Positions 10,178-19,074 of a DNA stretch of 64,000 nt are shown piece after piece. The notes below the pieces were generated by a model. The model ran no database searches and had not been told where the DNA came from. It saw only the letters and a program-made list of their open reading frames with translations. The stretch covers positions 186,001 to 250,000 of the forward strand of contig NZ_JAGKJK010000001.1 in assembly GCF_020329435.1 (NCBI RefSeq), in the 5' to 3' direction. Numbering within the stretch: position 1 is the first letter of the stretch; every line of letters starts with the position of its first letter. Position numbers and translations under genes: made by a program. Origin of the DNA: Bradyrhizobium hereditatis. Lineage in GTDB: Bacteria; Pseudomonadota; Alphaproteobacteria; Rhizobiales; Xanthobacteraceae.

Positions 10178-11299
10178 TCACTTCTTGGTCAGATAGATCT
10201 TGTTCTTCCAGTAATACTCGCCGGCAAAATTGTACGGCGGGAACCACGAGAGCTTGAACGGCACGATCTGCTCGGCATAAGCCTTCTGGCTGTCGATCAC
10301 CTTCCTGTAGAAGGGATTCTTTGCCGCGTGCTCGGTCTGAATCTTCTCCCACTCGTCAAGGAAGTTCTTCAGGACCTCGTCGGGCGTGCGATGCATCTGG
10401 ACGCCCGCCTTGAGCAGTTCCTGGCAAGCATGCGCGGTCTCGCGGTTGAAGGCGAAGTTGCGCTGCGTCGTGGCGTAGACGCTCGCCACCTTGATAATCT
10501 CCTGCAGGTCCGGAGTGAGCTTCTTCCAGACATCGCCATTGATCATCAACTGGCCACCAGTGACCGGCTCATGCATGCCCGGCGTGTAGTAGTGCTTGGC
10601 GACCTGGTGAAGACCGAGTTTCTTGTCTTCCTCGCAGTTGATCCATTCGGCGCCCTCGATCACACCGCGCTCCATTGCGGGGACGATCTCGCCGCCGGGA
10701 ATGGTGACGACCGACACGCCGAGCCGGCCGTAGGTCTCTGCACCGATGCCGTAGATCCGGTACTTCAGGCCCTTGAGATCGCTGAGGCTGTTGATCTCCT
10801 TCTTGAACCAGCCCATTCCCTGCGGGTAATCAGTTGGGATCGGGAAGCCGACAACGTTCAGCTTGAGGACGTCGCGGTAGAACTCGTCGAGCAGCTTCAT
10901 GCCGCCGCCGTCATAATACCAGGCCCAGTAGTCCGAGCCGTCCATGCCGTACAGTGGCCCGTGCGACATCGGAATCGTCGCGGTGTTGCGGCCGAGGATG
11001 TAGCCGAACGGTCCCATGCCGACGTCGAGAACGTTCTTGGAGGTTGCGTCGAACACTTCGAAGGGCGGCACGATCGCACCCGCCGGAAGCGTCTCGATCT
11101 TGAGGCGTCCTGCCGTCATCTTTTCGACGGTCTCCGCCCACAATTTGAAGATGAGGTGGAAGTTCGAGGATGCGGGGTGGGTCGATTGACCCTTTAGCAC
11201 TAGCGGCTTTTCCGTTGTTTGAGCGTGAACCGGCTCAGCCAAAACGGTGACCATTCCAAGAGTCACCGCTGCAAGCATAGTTGAAGCATACCTCAACAT
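10178..11299 (-). CDS. dctP: TRAP transporter periplasmic substrate-binding protein (DctP/TakP-like)
   Basis: A 373-residue exported protein with a signal peptide ending near PVHAQ (residue 27). The body has the DctP fold signatures: GLKYRIYGIGAETYGRLG, with the carboxylate-binding Arg, and EGAEWINCEEDKKLGLHQVAKHYYTPG, matching the Trp region of TakP-type proteins that bind 2-oxo acids through a metal ion. A mono- or dicarboxylate or 2-oxo acid ligand is therefore most likely, but the exact substrate is not readable from sequence. It is the first gene of the operon. Confidence 0.93.
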   Translation of the reverse strand: MLRYASTMLAAVTLGMVTVLAEPVHAQTTEKPLVLKGQSTHPASSNFHLIFKLWAETVEKMTAGRLKIETLPAGAIVPPFEVFDATSKNVLDVGMGPFGYILGRNTATIPMSHGPLYGMDGSDYWAWYYDGGGMKLLDEFYRDVLKLNVVGFPIPTDYPQGMGWFKKEINSLSDLKGLKYRIYGIGAETYGRLGVSVVTIPGGEIVPAMERGVIEGAEWINCEEDKKLGLHQVAKHYYTPGMHEPVTGGQLMINGDVWKKLTPDLQEIIKVASVYATTQRNFAFNRETAHACQELLKAGVQMHRTPDEVLKNFLDEWEKIQTEHAAKNPFYRKVIDSQKAYAEQIVPFKLSWFPPYNFAGEYYWKNKIYLTKK

Positions 11300-11494
11300 G
11301 TTGTGGTCCTCCCGATGATGTTATGTGTCTTTTTTCTTTTCAGGGTGGAACCACGTCCGCTTGCTGTCAAGCGATCTCTAGCCGCAGGTGGCTGACGGTG
11401 AGGCTGATTGGACGAAAGGATGACGTCCTAATAACGTTTTCGAGCGAAGCGGGTGCCGGTTCGCATCAAGAAAACGCGTCAAAATTAGAATCTG
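11300..11494. other. Upstream region of the TRAP operon
   Basis: The spacer contains a pyrimidine-rich tract (TTTTTTCTTTTC near 11330) and no plausible coding frame. I see no convincing sigma-54 element. The operon promoter should be here. Confidence 0.4.
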
Positions 11495-11527
11495 GAGGCC
11501 GGCTCTGATTCAAGCAAAGCCGGCCTC
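11495..11527 (-). terminator. Hairpin at the 3' end of the DHFR-like gene
   Basis: GAGGCCGGCT (11495-11504) pairs perfectly with AGCCGGCCTC (11518-11527) around a 13-nt loop, immediately after the stop of the minus-strand reductase gene. Read on the minus strand, the stem is followed by an AT-rich stretch, consistent with a terminator. Confidence 0.55.
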
Positions 11528-12084
11528 TAGGGGCTGCGTCGCCACGGCGTGACGCTGACTTCATGGGCGGCGTCGAGCATCTGCGGCTTGCCGGGGCGCA
11601 AGCCATGTGCGGCGAGGATGTCTTGCGGCGATCGCGCAGGGACCCCGGGGAAGCAGGGTTCGCCGCCGGGAATGTGGACGTGCGGCGCCAGCGAGAGCCA
11701 GAACTCGTCGTAGCGATCCATGAACATCCCGAACACGCCGGGCCCACCGATCACGGCGACGGTGCCGGTCTCGACGCCGGCGCGGCTGCAGGCAGCCTCG
11801 AACGAGGCGCCCGCCGGATTCCACAAGGTGGCTTTCGGGTTGGCCGGATCGGGCGCGATCGCGTCGATCTTTCGCGTCAGGATGATCCTCTTGCGGCGCG
11901 GCGAGTTCGGCTGGTCTTCGTAGGAATTGCGGCCGTGCAGGACCAGATCGGCGCGGTCGAGGGCGGCGGTGAAAAACGCCTTGTCGCCCTCGAACTTCAA
12001 TTCATCAGGCATGACGTTATGCGCGTCAGCCAGCATGCCGTCCGCGGAGACGATGACATAACCTTCGATACGCAGCGCCGCCAC
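11527..12084 (-). CDS. Dihydrofolate reductase family protein
   Basis: A 185-residue protein of the DHFR/RibD-C fold. It shows the N-terminal strand GYVIVSADGMLADAH, the Asp-containing LVLHGRNSYED, and the NADPH-binding VAVIGGPGVFGMF, which ends in the family's GG(P/A) turn. These proteins reduce pteridines or related substrates using NADPH; true FolA activity cannot be assumed because this subgroup is diverse. It ends with the TAG inside a GC-rich hairpin and lies 20 bp downstream of the deacetylase gene on the same strand. Confidence 0.85.
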   Translation of the reverse strand: MAALRIEGYVIVSADGMLADAHNVMPDELKFEGDKAFFTAALDRADLVLHGRNSYEDQPNSPRRKRIILTRKIDAIAPDPANPKATLWNPAGASFEAACSRAGVETGTVAVIGGPGVFGMFMDRYDEFWLSLAPHVHIPGGEPCFPGVPARSPQDILAAHGLRPGKPQMLDAAHEVSVTPWRRSP

Positions 12085-12105
12085 GGGAAGCGTGTCGCGG
12101 AAGCG

Positions 12106-13062
12106 TTATTCCGAGATCGTCTGCACGACGCTGGAGACCGGCCGCGAGCTCACGGTCGGCAGCTTCAGGTCCTTGACGATGTCTTCGTCGTACTGCGCAA
12201 TGGTCTGCACCGGCGTCTTGGCGCGCATCGCGACCACCTTGTAGCCGCCGGCCTTCAGCTTCTTGAGAAGCTCGGGCAGCGCTTCCGCGGTGTGCTTCTG
12301 GAAGTCGTGCATCAGGATGATGCCCTTGCCGTTCTTTTCGACCTTGCGCATCACGTTGTCGATGATCGTCTGCGCCTTGCTCGCCTTGAAGTCGAAGGAA
12401 TCGAGGTCGCAGGAGAAGATCCCGATGTTGCGCTCGCCGAGATAGGTGACCATCTCCGGCGGGTGCTGCAGCGCGGGGAAGCGGAAGAACGGAGCCGGGG
12501 CCTTGCCGCCGAGCGCCCATTTCACGGCGCTGAAGCCCTTTTCGATTTCATCCTTGCGCTGCTGCTCGGTCAGCTTCTTGTTGACGAGCGCGGCATGCGA
12601 CCAGGTATGCGATCCGATCGAGTGGCCGCCCGCCATCACCTGCTTGAGGATCTCGGGATAATAGGTGGCGTGCTTGCCGATCGGGAAGAAGATGCCGGTG
12701 GTGCATTCTTCCGCGAGCGTCTTCAGCACCGCGGGCGTATTCACTGGCCACGGCCCGTCGTCAAACGTCAGCACAACCTCCTTGTCGCGAAGGAAGTCGA
12801 GCTCCTTGAAATGCTCGAAGCCGAAGCCGGGACCGCCTGTCGTATCGATCTCGACAGTGCGACCAATGCCGAGCGCGTTCGGATTGTTGCAGGGCGGACG
12901 GGTCGAGACCGGTGCCGGCGGCGGAGCGGGGACTGGCGCTGCCGCGGGAGTGGCTTGAGGAGCGGCCGCCGCGCCCTTCGTGGGTAGCGCCTGCGACCAT
13001 GCCGTACTTGATGCCAACAACGAAACCGCGCCCGCCAAGAATATCCCTGCCGCCATACGCAT
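12106..13062 (-). CDS. Exported polysaccharide deacetylase (NodB homology domain)
   Basis: A 318-residue protein with a signal peptide (residues 1-24, ending STAWSQA), a Pro/Ala-rich linker and a NodB domain. Motif 1 is VLTFDDGPWP with the catalytic and metal Asp pair. Motif 2 is HSIGSHTWSH with the two metal-binding histidines. Motif 3 includes FFRFPA, and the late HDF supplies the last His. It should remove N- or O-acetyl groups from peptidoglycan or a surface polysaccharide. ATG 13062 gives a clean signal peptide after GGGGAAAA; the open frame upstream is not signal-like. Confidence 0.92.
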   Translation of the reverse strand: MRMAAGIFLAGAVSLLASSTAWSQALPTKGAAAAPQATPAAAPVPAPPPAPVSTRPPCNNPNALGIGRTVEIDTTGGPGFGFEHFKELDFLRDKEVVLTFDDGPWPVNTPAVLKTLAEECTTGIFFPIGKHATYYPEILKQVMAGGHSIGSHTWSHAALVNKKLTEQQRKDEIEKGFSAVKWALGGKAPAPFFRFPALQHPPEMVTYLGERNIGIFSCDLDSFDFKASKAQTIIDNVMRKVEKNGKGIILMHDFQKHTAEALPELLKKLKAGGYKVVAMRAKTPVQTIAQYDEDIVKDLKLPTVSSRPVSSVVQTISE

Positions 13063-13226
13063 CTTGTTTTCCCCAAGTCTTGAATCCCACACCCGGTCGC
13101 GGCGCTGCCGTCGCCCGGTCTGCCTCCATTCCCCGAAGCACATAGTAGCCTAGTTGGAGCGGGCGCGCCAACGCAACGGCTGCGATTACGCCCAGCCGAT
13201 TTGTCACCGGGAGCGGTTAATTCGAA

Positions 13227-13799
13227 TCAGGAAGCGGCCAGCGCCCGCGCGACGGCAGTCTTCACCCGTGTATCTACGGGGTCGACCGATTCCGGGAAGA
13301 CCTCGGCGATATAGCCGTCGCGGCCGATCAGGTATTTATGAAAGTTCCAACGTGGAACATCCTTCGGCCGCGCTTCGGCCGCCCATTTGTAGAAGGGGTG
13401 CGCGTTCGGTCCCCTGACGGCGGCCTTCGCGGCGATCGGAAAGGTGACGCGGTGGTCTTGTGTGGTCGCGGTGATCTCGCTCGCGCCGCCCGGCTCCTGG
13501 CCGCCGAAATCGTTGGAGGGTACGCCGACGATCATCAGGCCGCGGCCACCGAACTCGCTCCACAATTCCTGCAGCCCGCTATATTGCGGCGTGTAGCCAC
13601 AGAGCGAAGCCGTGTTGACGATCAGGATCGGCCGGCCGGCAAATTCGGATAGCCTGATGTCGCCGCCGGCCAGAGCAGGAAATGAAAACGCGTAGGCTGT
13701 GATGCGGCTCATGCCGGCCTGCGCCAGCGATTGCCTATTCGAGCCGACTGTTGCGAGCGCGGCCAGCGCCGCTGTCATCACGCTCCTGCGGTCGATCAT
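13227..13799 (-). CDS. Exported glutathione peroxidase family protein
   Basis: A 190-residue thiol peroxidase. The N-terminal RRSVMTAALAALATVG resembles a twin-arginine signal sequence, so the enzyme probably works in the periplasm. The catalytic tetrad is visible: Cys in NTASLCGYT, Gln in NDFGGQEPG, and Trp-Asn in RWNFHKYL. The active-site residue is cysteine, not selenocysteine, and such enzymes usually prefer thioredoxin to glutathione. The ATG at 13799 is chosen over one eight codons upstream because it puts the RR motif at residues 3-4. Confidence 0.93.
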   Translation of the reverse strand: MIDRRSVMTAALAALATVGSNRQSLAQAGMSRITAYAFSFPALAGGDIRLSEFAGRPILIVNTASLCGYTPQYSGLQELWSEFGGRGLMIVGVPSNDFGGQEPGGASEITATTQDHRVTFPIAAKAAVRGPNAHPFYKWAAEARPKDVPRWNFHKYLIGRDGYIAEVFPESVDPVDTRVKTAVARALAAS

Positions 13800-13880
13800 G
13801 AAAAGCTCCGGCTGCGGTCCCACAGCCTAAAGCATAGCGCAACGCGGCAGCCGCGGCCGCTCAACAAGCTGTTATGGGGT

Positions 13881-15593
13881 CTATCGCAGCGGGACGATGA
13901 AGTCGGTGCCTTCGCCGGTTTCGCCACCCTGGTTGACGCCGAGATCGGACACAATGATCGAGCCGCCGGTTGTCAGCACCTCGGCGATCCGCGCCATGGC
14001 TTCCGGCGCGACCGTGATGCGGTCGAGCGCCTCGGCCGGGCTGTTCGGCAGCGGCGATGGCCTGGCGTCGGCAGGCGCGGGCATCTTGCGACGGCCGGCT
14101 GTGCGGCTGTCGTCGTCGATCCGGGCCGCGCTACGCGCCGTGACCGGCAGCGAGACCACCGACCAGCGCAACAGGTTGGGATCGTTCTTGTCGGCTTCCG
14201 CAGTGAAGACATGCGTGCCCAGCGGCCGGTCGCTCGGTGCGATCGTGACCGGTACCTCGAACTGCGGCTTAAAGCTCTCGCGAACGTACAGCTTGGAGTC
14301 CTTGCGGCTTACGAACACCGCGATCTGGCCAGGCCTCCTGGGCGCTTCGATCTTGGCGGCCTTATCCGCGCCGGGCAGACGCGCCGGATCCTTCTTCACA
14401 TCCGCCGGCGCGGTGACCACTGCCTTGGCGGGCTCGACGGGCTTTTCGGCGGCCTTCGATTCATCAGCCTCGGATTCCGTGGCCTTTGCGGACGGCTTGG
14501 CCACCTCTGCTTTCGGCGCTTCAGCCTTGGCAGGCTCCGCATCGGCAATCGCTGCGGTGGGAGCTTCGGTGTTCAACCCCTCGGACTTTGTTTGCGACTT
14601 CGCTTCGACCTTCGCATAGTCGGGCTTTTCCTCGGCCCCGCTCGATTTTGCCGCGGCGGTCGGCTGATCGCTGGCAGGCTGAACCTTGGCCACCGACGGC
14701 GTCGCGTCGGACATTGTCACGACGCCCTTCGGCAGCGCGCTGCTGGCATCTGCGGTGTGGGTCTGTTCGCGCAATGGAGCGGCATGTCCGACGCTGGGTC
14801 GAAGATCGAGGCTCGCGTCGGCGTTCACCGTGCCCGCATTGGTGGGCTTGGTGAGACTGCCCGCATCCGCGCCTTTGTCGCCCTTCACGGCAGGCGCGTC
14901 ATTCGTCGGGTCGTCGGCAAGGAGAGGCTGCGGCACGACCTTCTGCGCCGCCAGCAACGGGTGCGAGAAACTGGCAGGCGTGATCTGGCCGGGTGTGATG
15001 ATGACCCGCGCACCCATCCTGGTCCAGTTCCACATCTTCATCGCAAACGCCGTCGGCATGCGGATGCAGCCATGCGACGCCGGATAGCCGGGCAATACGC
15101 CGGCATGCAGCGCGACGCCTGACCAGGTGATGCGCTGCATGTAAGGCATCGGCGCGCCGCTGTAGATGTTCGAGCGGTGCATCTTGTGTTTCTGGATAAC
15201 GCTGAATACGCCCATCGGGGTCGAATGCCCCTTCATGCCCGTCGACACCGGGCTTTCGGCGAACAGTCCCTTCGCGTCATAGACGCGGAGCTTCTGCTGC
15301 TCGATCGAGACGTTGATGATCAGCGGCCCCTGCGGCTTGGCGTTGGTTTCCCTGACTGCCTCAGTCTTGGCGGCAGGCCGGCGCGTCTTAGGCTTGCGCG
15401 GCTGCACGATCGGCATCGGCCGGTAATAGCCAGGCTCGGAATCCTGCCAGTAGAACATGGCGGCGGCATCCGCTTGGGAAACGGCGGCAACGGAGCCGGC
15501 CGCCGTCAACATCGCAATCTGCCAAAATCGCTGGTTCGAATTGATCGCGCCCGCACTGCTCGCACTAAGAAATCGATGCCCGTTCACGCGCAT
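13881..15593 (-). CDS. L,D-transpeptidase (YkuD) with a low-complexity linker and degenerate second half
   Basis: A 570-residue exported protein. After a signal peptide (around MLTAAGSVAAVSQADAA) comes a YkuD domain (residues 85-205) with the catalytic motif HAGVLPGYPASHGCIRMP. This would make 3-3 cross-links in peptidoglycan or attach proteins to it. A Pro/Ala/Lys/Glu-rich linker follows (210-390). The C-terminal part (about 400-470) begins QIAVFVSRKDSKLYV and resembles the opening strands of another YkuD domain, but it has no HGC motif. The ATG at 15593 is used; a TTG three codons upstream is possible. Confidence 0.93.
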   Translation of the reverse strand: MRVNGHRFLSASSAGAINSNQRFWQIAMLTAAGSVAAVSQADAAAMFYWQDSEPGYYRPMPIVQPRKPKTRRPAAKTEAVRETNAKPQGPLIINVSIEQQKLRVYDAKGLFAESPVSTGMKGHSTPMGVFSVIQKHKMHRSNIYSGAPMPYMQRITWSGVALHAGVLPGYPASHGCIRMPTAFAMKMWNWTRMGARVIITPGQITPASFSHPLLAAQKVVPQPLLADDPTNDAPAVKGDKGADAGSLTKPTNAGTVNADASLDLRPSVGHAAPLREQTHTADASSALPKGVVTMSDATPSVAKVQPASDQPTAAAKSSGAEEKPDYAKVEAKSQTKSEGLNTEAPTAAIADAEPAKAEAPKAEVAKPSAKATESEADESKAAEKPVEPAKAVVTAPADVKKDPARLPGADKAAKIEAPRRPGQIAVFVSRKDSKLYVRESFKPQFEVPVTIAPSDRPLGTHVFTAEADKNDPNLLRWSVVSLPVTARSAARIDDDSRTAGRRKMPAPADARPSPLPNSPAEALDRITVAPEAMARIAEVLTTGGSIIVSDLGVNQGGETGEGTDFIVPLR

Positions 15594-15855
15594 AGTCCTC
15601 AAATCCAGATACTCGTATCCACCGTCCTACCAATTCATTTGTTGTCGCAGAGGGGAAAAGCGTTCACCAGCGGAGGCCTTCTAATTTCGGCGCTTTTCGC
15701 CCCGATCGTAGCAAAAAAGCCTCATATTCCGTTAAACGACGCGCCGGCTAAGAGACGCCATCTGTACGGCGGTACTGAGGCCTCCAAACACTTACGGCCT
15801 TCCTGTCGGGCTTTCCGGCATTACATAGGCGGCGAGCCCTTCAGCGGAGATATCA
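15594..15855. other. Divergent intergenic region between the L,D-transpeptidase gene and creA
   Basis: The 262-bp spacer should contain both promoters. I see no ORF with coding character and no clear operator palindrome. Confidence 0.4.
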
Positions 15856-16404
15856 ATGACATCCAAGGCCATCGTTAAGTGTGACAAGAAGCGGGAAATT
15901 CTGGCCTTGGTGGTGCTGGTGCTGACATTGTGGCAGGCGTGCCCGGCATTGGCCGCAGAAGAGCCCGATCTGATCTTTCGCCGCTCGACTGTCTTCAAAT
16001 GGCTGAGCCCCAACGACAAGCTCGCCACCTATGCCCTCGACGACCCCGAGGTCGAGGGTGTGGCCTGTCACTTCACGGTGCCGGAAAAGGGCGGCTTCAA
16101 GGGCTGGCTTGGCCTTGCCGAGGAGGTCTCTGACATTTCGCTGGCGTGCCGCCAGATCGGCCCGATCAAGTTCAAGCAGAAGCTGGAGCAGGGCGATGAC
16201 ATGTTCCGCCAGCGCCGCTCGCTGTTCTTCAAGAAGATGCAGATCGTGCGCGGCTGCGATGCCAAGCGCAACGTGCTGGTCTACATGGTTTATTCAGACA
16301 AGCTGATCGAGGGCTCACCCAAAAACTCAACGTCCTCGGTGCCGATCATGCCCTGGGGGACGACCGAAGCCGCGGTTCAGAAATGCGGTGAATTCATTCA
16401 GTAA
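15856..16404 (+). CDS. creA: CreA family periplasmic protein
   Basis: A 182-residue protein with a signal sequence (residues 15-34, ending PALAAE). The body matches the CreA pattern: DPEVEGVACHFT, GGFKGWLGLAEEVSD, ACRQIGPI, SLFFKKMQIVRGCDAKRN and the near-diagnostic YSDKLIEGSPKNSTSSVPIMPW. CreA is conserved in proteobacteria, named for its position next to creBCD in E. coli, and has no established biochemical role. Here it is not beside creBCD. Confidence 0.93.
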   Translation: MTSKAIVKCDKKREILALVVLVLTLWQACPALAAEEPDLIFRRSTVFKWLSPNDKLATYALDDPEVEGVACHFTVPEKGGFKGWLGLAEEVSDISLACRQIGPIKFKQKLEQGDDMFRQRRSLFFKKMQIVRGCDAKRNVLVYMVYSDKLIEGSPKNSTSSVPIMPWGTTEAAVQKCGEFIQ

Positions 16405-17138
16405 GCGCGATGCCGCCCCAATCCGAGATCGGATGAGAGCCTCACGCTTACCGTTTGACCGGATTGGAATATTGGCGGGCCTCCTGGCCCGGAGCGACCT
16501 TGCGGTCGCGGCAGCCGACCAGATGCACGAATTGTTGCGGCGCCGAGACATTGCCGCGAAATTCGCCGCCTTGTTGCGACATCGCGCCACAAACGCTTGC
16601 AGGATGCGATGAGACTTTTCCTTGGCGCTCTGCCTTCAGGGAAGGATCGATCCGCGTTTCGGGGCCATTACTTCCACACAAATCTTCAACTACCGGCTGG
16701 CCGGGTTTGCGGGTCGCCGTTGCACTGCCAACATCGATGTTGCCATTACCCACGACGGCTGTCCTTTTGTTGAGGAAGGGATCACAACGCACGAGCACGC
16801 GCAAAGTTGCGCGAGCGTTCGAGTGAGTCGGCCAGGCCCGGGCCTCGGTTCAGCCGATGAGCCTGTGAACGAGGTCTTCGTCGTCAGTTGGACAAGGGCC
16901 AAAGCGGCGCCAATCGGACGGCTCGCGGCTCAGCCGGACTATCGCACGTGGCTGCATCGTATCTGAATTCATTGAATTTTTTCCGCAATTGTTTCGTCGC
17001 GCGGCGCCGACGAAACAATTCTCCTGGGCGACGAAACCATTTTCCGTTTTCGTGCAGATGTGCGGAAACAGCCGATAGTTATCAGATTGCCAACGAGACG
17101 GCGGGCGATGCCGGCCAACGACAACCGGAGACAGTCAG
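16405..17138. other. 734-bp region without a supportable gene
   Basis: Several short frames cross this stretch on both strands, including one of 118 codons on the minus strand (16448-16804) ending in a polar, Gln/Arg-rich tail. None has a convincing ribosome-binding site, signal peptide or family motif. A strong inverted repeat lies at 16987-17020. The area may hold a decayed gene or an untranslated RNA. Confidence 0.4.
16987..17020. repeat. 13-bp perfect inverted repeat, with a third half-site downstream
   Basis: AATTGTTTCGTCG (16987-16999) and CGACGAAACAATT (17008-17020) are exact inverse complements around an 8-nt GC-only centre. A third near-copy, CGACGAAACCATT, follows at 17029-17041. 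It lies about 120 bp upstream of the small secreted-protein gene at 17139. It could be an operator for a dimeric regulator or a hairpin; no U-run follows. Confidence 0.7.
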
Positions 17139-17300
17139 ATGCGGACCACCAGCTTCATCCTCGCCTTCGCCTTCATCCTGGCTGGGCTGTCGACGGCTGG
17201 CTCCGCAGATCAGGCTCTGCCCGGTGTCGGCACGTTTGCCTATAATGGTTCGCCGGTTGCGAGCCCGGCACCACAGCCGATGGTTGTTGCTGCCAAGTGA
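17139..17300 (+). CDS. Small secreted protein (53 residues)
   Basis: The ATG at 17139 is preceded at a proper distance by GGAG (17127-17130). The product has a near-perfect signal peptide (FILAFAFILAGLSTAGSA) followed by a short mature peptide of about 30 residues containing Gly/Pro/Ser and ending VVAAK. The mature part has no recognizable domain. The Shine-Dalgarno sequence and signal peptide together make this a likely real gene despite its size. It lies 41 bp before another secreted-protein gene on the same strand. Confidence 0.7.
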   Translation: MRTTSFILAFAFILAGLSTAGSADQALPGVGTFAYNGSPVASPAPQPMVVAAK

Positions 17301-17341
17301 ACATGGCGGATACTTTGCAAGAACGCCGATAAAGGCCCTGC

Positions 17342-17743
17342 ATGTCGGTACGTATCTGTTCTGCCGTAATTCTGTCTCTCTTCCTTCTCAGCGGCGCGGC
17401 GCAGGCCCAGGTCCAGTTTCAGCCGCCGCAGCAGACCACTTTCCGTTCCCTTTTCAAGGTGCCCGATCCGCGCGGCGAGTTCGTGCGGCTCTGCGCACCG
17501 CATATGGTTGGCCGCTGGGCGCATCCCGAGAGCGTCTGTGGCTGCCTGCACGATTATGCAGCCGCGACTGTCGAAGATGCCGACCTGCGCGAGGCGCTCT
17601 TGCGCGGCATTAGCGAGACCGGCGTGCCGACGATCGAGACCGCGTGGGTGCCGCCGTCGAAGCAATCCCAGATCGGCCCGACCTTCACCAAGATCGCCAA
17701 GCCGACGCTGCAGTGCATGTTCGATCCGGCGACGAACCAGTAA
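17342..17743 (+). CDS. Secreted protein of unknown function
   Basis: A 133-residue protein with a signal peptide cleaved near SGAAQAQ (residue 22). The mature part contains three cysteines in a C-x(15)-CGC arrangement (LCAPHMVG...ESVCGCLHDYAAA) plus a late Cys in TLQCMFD, suggesting a disulfide-stabilized alpha-helical domain. I do not recognize the family. It follows the small secreted-protein gene and precedes the serine hydrolase gene, all on the plus strand. Confidence 0.8.
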   Translation: MSVRICSAVILSLFLLSGAAQAQVQFQPPQQTTFRSLFKVPDPRGEFVRLCAPHMVGRWAHPESVCGCLHDYAAATVEDADLREALLRGISETGVPTIETAWVPPSKQSQIGPTFTKIAKPTLQCMFDPATNQ

Positions 17744-17847
17744 CGCCAGCACGGCTCGGCCTCGACGCTGAATTCCCCGCAGGCTCGACACGCCGATGAC
17801 GACCATTGTAAGCAATGGCCGGTCGACGTTCTTTCGTGAGCCAGCCA

Positions 17848-19074
17848 ATGCAGCCGGGACGTTTCCTGCTCTCATGCGCGATGCTCGTCGCGCTGGGCCT
17901 GCCAGCCTCCGCTGCGCCCGATGAGGATCTGTTAGGCAAGGCGACCGGCTATCCGGTGGGCTCGCGCGCCAACTGGTTCTATGACGAGCGCGTCCGGATC
18001 GGATCGTTCAGCCAGCTCGATAGCATCCTGCCGCACTACACGCTGAAGAAGGCGATTTCTCCGCTACCTTTGCGCAAAGTCTCCGGTGAGCCGAAGATCG
18101 AGTATCAGTTCGAGAAGCAGACCTGCACGCTTGACGACTTCCTGAGCCGCCAGCGCGTGACCGGCTTCCTGCTGATCAAAGACGGCGAGCTGCTCGCGGA
18201 ACGGTATCAATATGATCGCAATGCCGAGCATCGCTTCGTTTCGCATTCGATGGCGAAGTCGATCGTCAGCATCGCGATCGGACTGGCGCTGGCCGAAAAG
18301 AAGATCGGCTCGCTCGACGATACGATCTCCAGATACGTCCCGGCGCTATCAGGCAATCCCTATGGCGAGACGACGATTCGCAACATGCTGCGGATGGCAT
18401 CGGGCGTAGCGTTCGAGGAGGTCTATGACGGCAAGGACGATCTGGCGAAATTCAACAGGATTCGCGTGAGCGAGGACGCGGTTGCGGCGCTCCGCGCGTT
18501 CACGACGCGCGAAGTCGAGCAGGGGACGCGCTTTCACTACGCGTCCAATCAGACTGTGGCGCTCACGCTGTTGATACGCGCAGTGACGGGCACCTCCCTC
18601 AGCGAATATCTGACGACGCGGCTGTGGCAGCCGATGGGTGCGGAGGCTGATGCAACCTGGATCAGGACCAGGGACGGCACCGAAACCGGCTCGGGGAGCT
18701 TCAATGCGGTCCTGCGCGACTATGGCCGCCTCGGAATCCTGCTCGCAAATGACGGCGCGCTGGACGGCAGGCAGATCGTGCCGAAGGATTACCTGCTCGA
18801 TGCCACCGATTGGCGCCGCCAGCCCGAGGCATTCACGCCGCGCAAGGCGACGCCCTATTTCGGCTACGGCTACCAGTTCTGGCTGTTTCCGGGCGAGAAG
18901 CGGCGGTTCGCACTGCTCGGCGTCTACGGGCAGTCGATCTTTATCGATCCCGAGCTCAAGCTCGTGATGGTGATTACCGCCGCGGCAAAGAACGCCAGCG
19001 TCGGCAAGGAGTCGTTCGCGCGCGAACGCGACGCGCTGTGGCGCGGGGTCGTCGCTCGATACGGAACCTGGTAA
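17848..19074 (+). CDS. Exported serine hydrolase, beta-lactamase / penicillin-binding-like family
   Basis: A 408-residue protein with a class C beta-lactamase / EstB fold. The nucleophile motif SMAK (SxxK, in HRFVSHSMAKSIVSIAIG) lies near residue 136. The second motif is YASN (FHYASNQTVAL), and the late GVYGQS stretch takes the place of the KTG/HTG motif. Substrates in this family range from esters to D-amino-acid peptides. The start is uncertain: ATG 17848 gives a clean signal peptide, while in-frame ATG 17815 adds a GRRSFV segment that could be read as a Tat motif. It is convergent with the next gene, whose stop abuts. Confidence 0.87.
   Translation: MQPGRFLLSCAMLVALGLPASAAPDEDLLGKATGYPVGSRANWFYDERVRIGSFSQLDSILPHYTLKKAISPLPLRKVSGEPKIEYQFEKQTCTLDDFLSRQRVTGFLLIKDGELLAERYQYDRNAEHRFVSHSMAKSIVSIAIGLALAEKKIGSLDDTISRYVPALSGNPYGETTIRNMLRMASGVAFEEVYDGKDDLAKFNRIRVSEDAVAALRAFTTREVEQGTRFHYASNQTVALTLLIRAVTGTSLSEYLTTRLWQPMGAEADATWIRTRDGTETGSGSFNAVLRDYGRLGILLANDGALDGRQIVPKDYLLDATDWRRQPEAFTPRKATPYFGYGYQFWLFPGEKRRFALLGVYGQSIFIDPELKLVMVITAAAKNASVGKESFARERDALWRGVVARYGTW

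Noticed and set aside
10061..11197. 378-codon plus-strand frame opposite dctP
   Set aside because: Shadow of the TRAP binding-protein gene; composition biased, no family motif.
11563..12987. 474-codon plus-strand frame opposite the deacetylase and DHFR-like genes
   Set aside because: Covers two well-supported genes on the other strand and has no recognizable domain.
16448..16804. 118-codon minus-strand frame after creA
   Set aside because: No Shine-Dalgarno, signal or family motif; kept only as part of a described gap.
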